From an uncultured Gammaproteobacteria bacterium (lineage in GTDB: Bacteria; Pseudomonadota; Gammaproteobacteria; Steroidobacterales; UBA11654), in contig CACDKD010000008.1 of the NCBI GenBank assembly GCA_902553145.1, forward strand, positions 1-64,000: a stretch of DNA of 64,000 bases. Direction: 5' to 3'. The position numbers and the translations under genes are program-made. This document shows, one piece after another, positions 61,874 to 64,000 of the stretch; the stretch's first letter is position 1, and each line of letters begins with the position of its first letter. Under the pieces are notes generated by a model. It did no database searches. It saw nothing but the letters and a program-made list of their open reading frames with translations, and had not been told where the DNA came from.

Positions 61874-63865
61874 TTATGTTCTTCGTCTCTTTCTTTTCGA
61901 TCGGATTTCTGCATTATTTTTTTCTGGGAATTTGAAAATCTTTTTTAATTCTGAAAAATCATCGCTTTCGTGTGGTATTGACATTGCCTTTACAAAATAG
62001 TCTTGGAAAAGAGGTTCCGTTGCAGTTTCAATTTTCTCTATTTTTCTTACAGCAGTTTCAATTTCTTGTCGACTTTCTGAATTGAGCAATGCAATTCTGG
62101 CACCAGTGCTTGCTGCATTTCCAGCAGAAGTTACTTGACTGATTTTGCAGTTGGGTATCAACCCAAGAACCATTGCATATTTAACATCTATGTGGCTTCC
62201 AAATGCCCCAGCAAATCGGATTTTATCAACACCGCTGATTCCAATCTTGTCCATTAAGAGTTTAGCCCCAGCATAAAGGGCAGCTTTTGCTAATTGGATG
62301 GCGCGAATGTCATTTTGGGTGATTATTATCTTTTGCTTGCCATCAAATAATAGATACGAGAACGTTCTTCCATCTTTGAAGATTAAGTCGGTCGATCTTT
62401 CTTTTTGTTCTTGTATCAGTCCTTCAGATGAAATAATTCCGGCAAGAAACATTTCGGCAATGGCCTCAATGATTCCAGACCCACAAATGCCAGTAACACC
62501 GATATTTTTAGTATCTTCATCAAAACCAGGCTCATCGGACCAGAGGTCAGAACCGATGACTTTAATTTTTCCCACTAACGTTTCGGGATTAATTCTCACC
62601 CGTTCGATTGCACCGGGCGCTGCCCGTTGGCCAGAGTTAATCTGTGCACCCTCAAATGCAGGCCCAGTAGGACTGGATGCGGCCAGCACTTTATCTTTAT
62701 TGCCAACAATGATTTCAGCATTCGTTCCAACATCTACAATCAAGCTGTAAGAATCTTCCTTGTATGGTTTTTCAGTCAAAATCACTGCCGCAGCATCTGC
62801 ACCAACGTGTCCTGCAAGACAAGGAAGGACATAGACGGATGCATTCTCATTGATTCCCAATTGAAGATTCTTGGATGACTCTGTTACCGAATCAGACGTT
62901 TTGAGCTTAAATGGAGCAACCCCTAGTGGCACTGGATCAAAACCAAGAAATAGGTGATGCATGACTGGATTTCCAACCACAGTTGCCTCGAGAATATGGT
63001 TTGGATCTATTTGATTTTTTTTACATGCTTTTGAGATCATTTTTTCTAAAGATTCTCTTACAGCTGATGTTAGTTTTTCTTCTGAGCCTGGATTGAGCAT
63101 GCAATAAGAAACTCGACTCATCAGGTCTTCTCCAAATCTGATTTGTGGATTCATTGATCCTTCAGATGCCAAGACCTCTCCGGTTTGCAAATCACTGAGA
63201 TTGACAGCGAGTGTGGTCGACCCAATATCAATTGAAACACCATATATCTTCTCTACCAATCCTGGCCAAATATCAACAACAGTATTTTTTGCTCTAACTG
63301 CAATCGTTGCATTATCAGCCTCACTGAATAATTTATAATCAAAAGACTTTGGGAGTATGTGATTTATTTCAATCCCCCAATCATTCCCCAATTTCTCTTT
63401 GATCAATTCCAAAAGATGGTCATTTGAGTCAAACGAGGATTGGCTTAGGTCAATAAGATGGAGTTTAGAAATTGGATTTATTGTTACAGAAGAGGCTTCG
63501 AAGTCTTTTCTTACAACTTGTTGGTGGAGCTGACTTTCTTCAGGGATATCTATGACGACATCACCAGAGATAACTGTTTGACAACCAAGTCTTCTTGATG
63601 CTTCTAAGCCTTTTCTTTTTGAATATTTGATTTCTGATTCAGTCAGTCGATTGAGATTGGAGAAACTGGATGTAATACCATGTTTTGCAAATTCTCCTTC
63701 AGTGGGTTGAATTTGACATCTTCCACAAATTGCTCTTCCACCGCATACAGAATCCAAGTCTACTCCAAGACTTCTTGAGGCCTGAAGTATCGTAGTCCCT
63801 TGATCAAAATGACCTCTCTTTCCTGAAGGCATAAAAATAATTTGAAACTGATTTTTTTCAGCCAT
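61874..63865 (-). CDS. RACo-like corrinoid activation protein (2Fe-2S and ASKHA domains, DUF4445)
   Basis: About 663 residues from the ATG at 63865, chosen because MAEKNQFQIIFMPSGKRGHF matches the usual N-terminus; an in-frame TTG at 63973 would overlap an upstream coding end. The 2Fe-2S ferredoxin motif is CGGRAICGRC plus a later Cys (RRLGCQT), followed by a linker and a large ASKHA ATPase region (YGVSIDIGSTTLAVNLSDL, the DVGTNAEIIVGN phosphate loop, GICGSGIIEAIAEMF). These proteins reduce and reactivate Co(II) corrinoid in methyltransferases. It implies a B12-dependent methyl transfer system nearby, upstream of the window edge. Confidence 0.93.
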   Translation of the reverse strand: MAEKNQFQIIFMPSGKRGHFDQGTTILQASRSLGVDLDSVCGGRAICGRCQIQPTEGEFAKHGITSSFSNLNRLTESEIKYSKRKGLEASRRLGCQTVISGDVVIDIPEESQLHQQVVRKDFEASSVTINPISKLHLIDLSQSSFDSNDHLLELIKEKLGNDWGIEINHILPKSFDYKLFSEADNATIAVRAKNTVVDIWPGLVEKIYGVSIDIGSTTLAVNLSDLQTGEVLASEGSMNPQIRFGEDLMSRVSYCMLNPGSEEKLTSAVRESLEKMISKACKKNQIDPNHILEATVVGNPVMHHLFLGFDPVPLGVAPFKLKTSDSVTESSKNLQLGINENASVYVLPCLAGHVGADAAAVILTEKPYKEDSYSLIVDVGTNAEIIVGNKDKVLAASSPTGPAFEGAQINSGQRAAPGAIERVRINPETLVGKIKVIGSDLWSDEPGFDEDTKNIGVTGICGSGIIEAIAEMFLAGIISSEGLIQEQKERSTDLIFKDGRTFSYLLFDGKQKIIITQNDIRAIQLAKAALYAGAKLLMDKIGISGVDKIRFAGAFGSHIDVKYAMVLGLIPNCKISQVTSAGNAASTGARIALLNSESRQEIETAVRKIEKIETATEPLFQDYFVKAMSIPHESDDFSELKKIFKFPEKNNAEIRSKRKRRRT

Positions 63866-63875
63866 GGCTGGTGAT

Positions 63876-64000
63876 CTAGCTTTTGGGCCTTCTTCTTCTG
63901 GTTTTCCTTGCTTTAGAACTTGGTTCTCGATAATTAGCAATCCATTCCGAGCACTCTGGGTCGTTACCGGCAACTACGTTTGCTGCTCTAACAGATTGCA
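63876..64000 (-). CDS. 3' end of an upstream gene (partial, basic C-terminus)
   Basis: An uninterrupted frame enters from the window edge and ends at a TAG at 63878-63876, ten bases before the RACo-like ATG. The visible 40 residues run from a hydrophobic VRAANVVAGND stretch through ECSEWIANYREP to an arginine/lysine-rich tail (ARKTRRRRPKS). The basic tail and the tight spacing suggest a genuine cotranscribed gene. I cannot name its family; a methyltransferase, cobalamin-binding or related protein would fit the context (inference). Confidence 0.5.
   Translation of the reverse strand, partial: QSVRAANVVAGNDPECSEWIANYREPSSKARKTRRRRPKS

Noticed and set aside
63866-63973. TTG start for the RACo-like protein at 63973.
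   Set aside because: The extension overlaps a different open frame that enters from the window edge, and the family N-terminus begins at the ATG at 63865.

Overview
The window reads as chromosomal DNA of an uncultivated, probably marine, gammaproteobacterium. This assignment is inferred from low-to-moderate GC by eye, two TonB-dependent receptors, a PotFGHI-type transporter, a ZnuD/MerC/COG0523/DUF1826 metal locus, several sulfotransferases and many short-gap operons. No rRNA, phage, transposon, CRISPR or plasmid genes are visible. Coding density is very high, and the only stretch above 300 bases without a gene is 24695-24999. A clade name (SAR86/OM182-like) would be a guess.

Layout. 1-6.2 kb: ychF, then a metal-uptake locus (small His-rich secreted protein, TonB receptor with five His/Asp/Glu-rich insertions, MerC-like membrane protein, COG0523 GTPase, DUF1826 protein) that looks like a zinc-starvation set. 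6.2-11.5 kb: secreted serine hydrolase, a CAT-anticodon tRNA with its own promoter, a Cys-containing miniprotein, DUF1015, a D-aminoacylase-like amidohydrolase coupled to a methyltransferase. 11.5-13.6 kb: cysK and metX, divergently placed sulfur amino-acid genes. 13.6-24.7 kb: an overlapping minus-strand operon (sulfotransferase, DUF2891, GFA, HsaA-like flavin monooxygenase, unknown protein), a divergent Rieske oxygenase with an exported SDR, then UbiD decarboxylase, a beta-propeller and a TonB receptor. Together these suggest oxidation of aromatic or cyclic compounds. 25-34.6 kb: Asp/Asn-hydroxylase-like protein, TPR-sulfotransferase, PotF-G-H-I polyamine-type ABC transporter, EamA exporter, acyl-CoA dehydrogenase and epoxide-hydrolase-like protein.

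34.7-46.3 kb is the most interesting region: eight tightly coupled plus-strand genes (class III aminotransferase, two tandem FAD oxidoreductases, a GcvT-like aminomethyltransferase, ADP-forming acyl-CoA synthetase, aldehyde dehydrogenase, enoyl-CoA hydratase, glutamine-synthetase-like ligase). With the divergent Pot transporter and acyl-CoA dehydrogenase they look like a complete route for importing an amine, possibly N-methylated, removing its one-carbon group to tetrahydrofolate and degrading the carbon chain through CoA esters. I do not recognise this combination as a described pathway.

46.3-56.5 kb: an exported cupin, an unknown membrane protein, then a 13-gene minus-strand run (YbaN, GNAT, carboxylesterase, quinone reductase, SDR, thioredoxin-like, MORN-repeat, DedA, NTF2-like, small membrane protein, amidohydrolase, DUF1330, propeller) with repeated 4-base overlaps. 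56.6-60.6 kb: exported amidohydrolase, an NhaC-family antiporter with an extra N-terminal exported domain, and S-formylglutathione hydrolase. 60.6-64 kb: a Rieske oxygenase of the betaine/carnitine type, a RACo-like 2Fe-2S/ASKHA corrinoid-activation protein and the 3' end of a further gene, suggesting demethylation and one-carbon metabolism.
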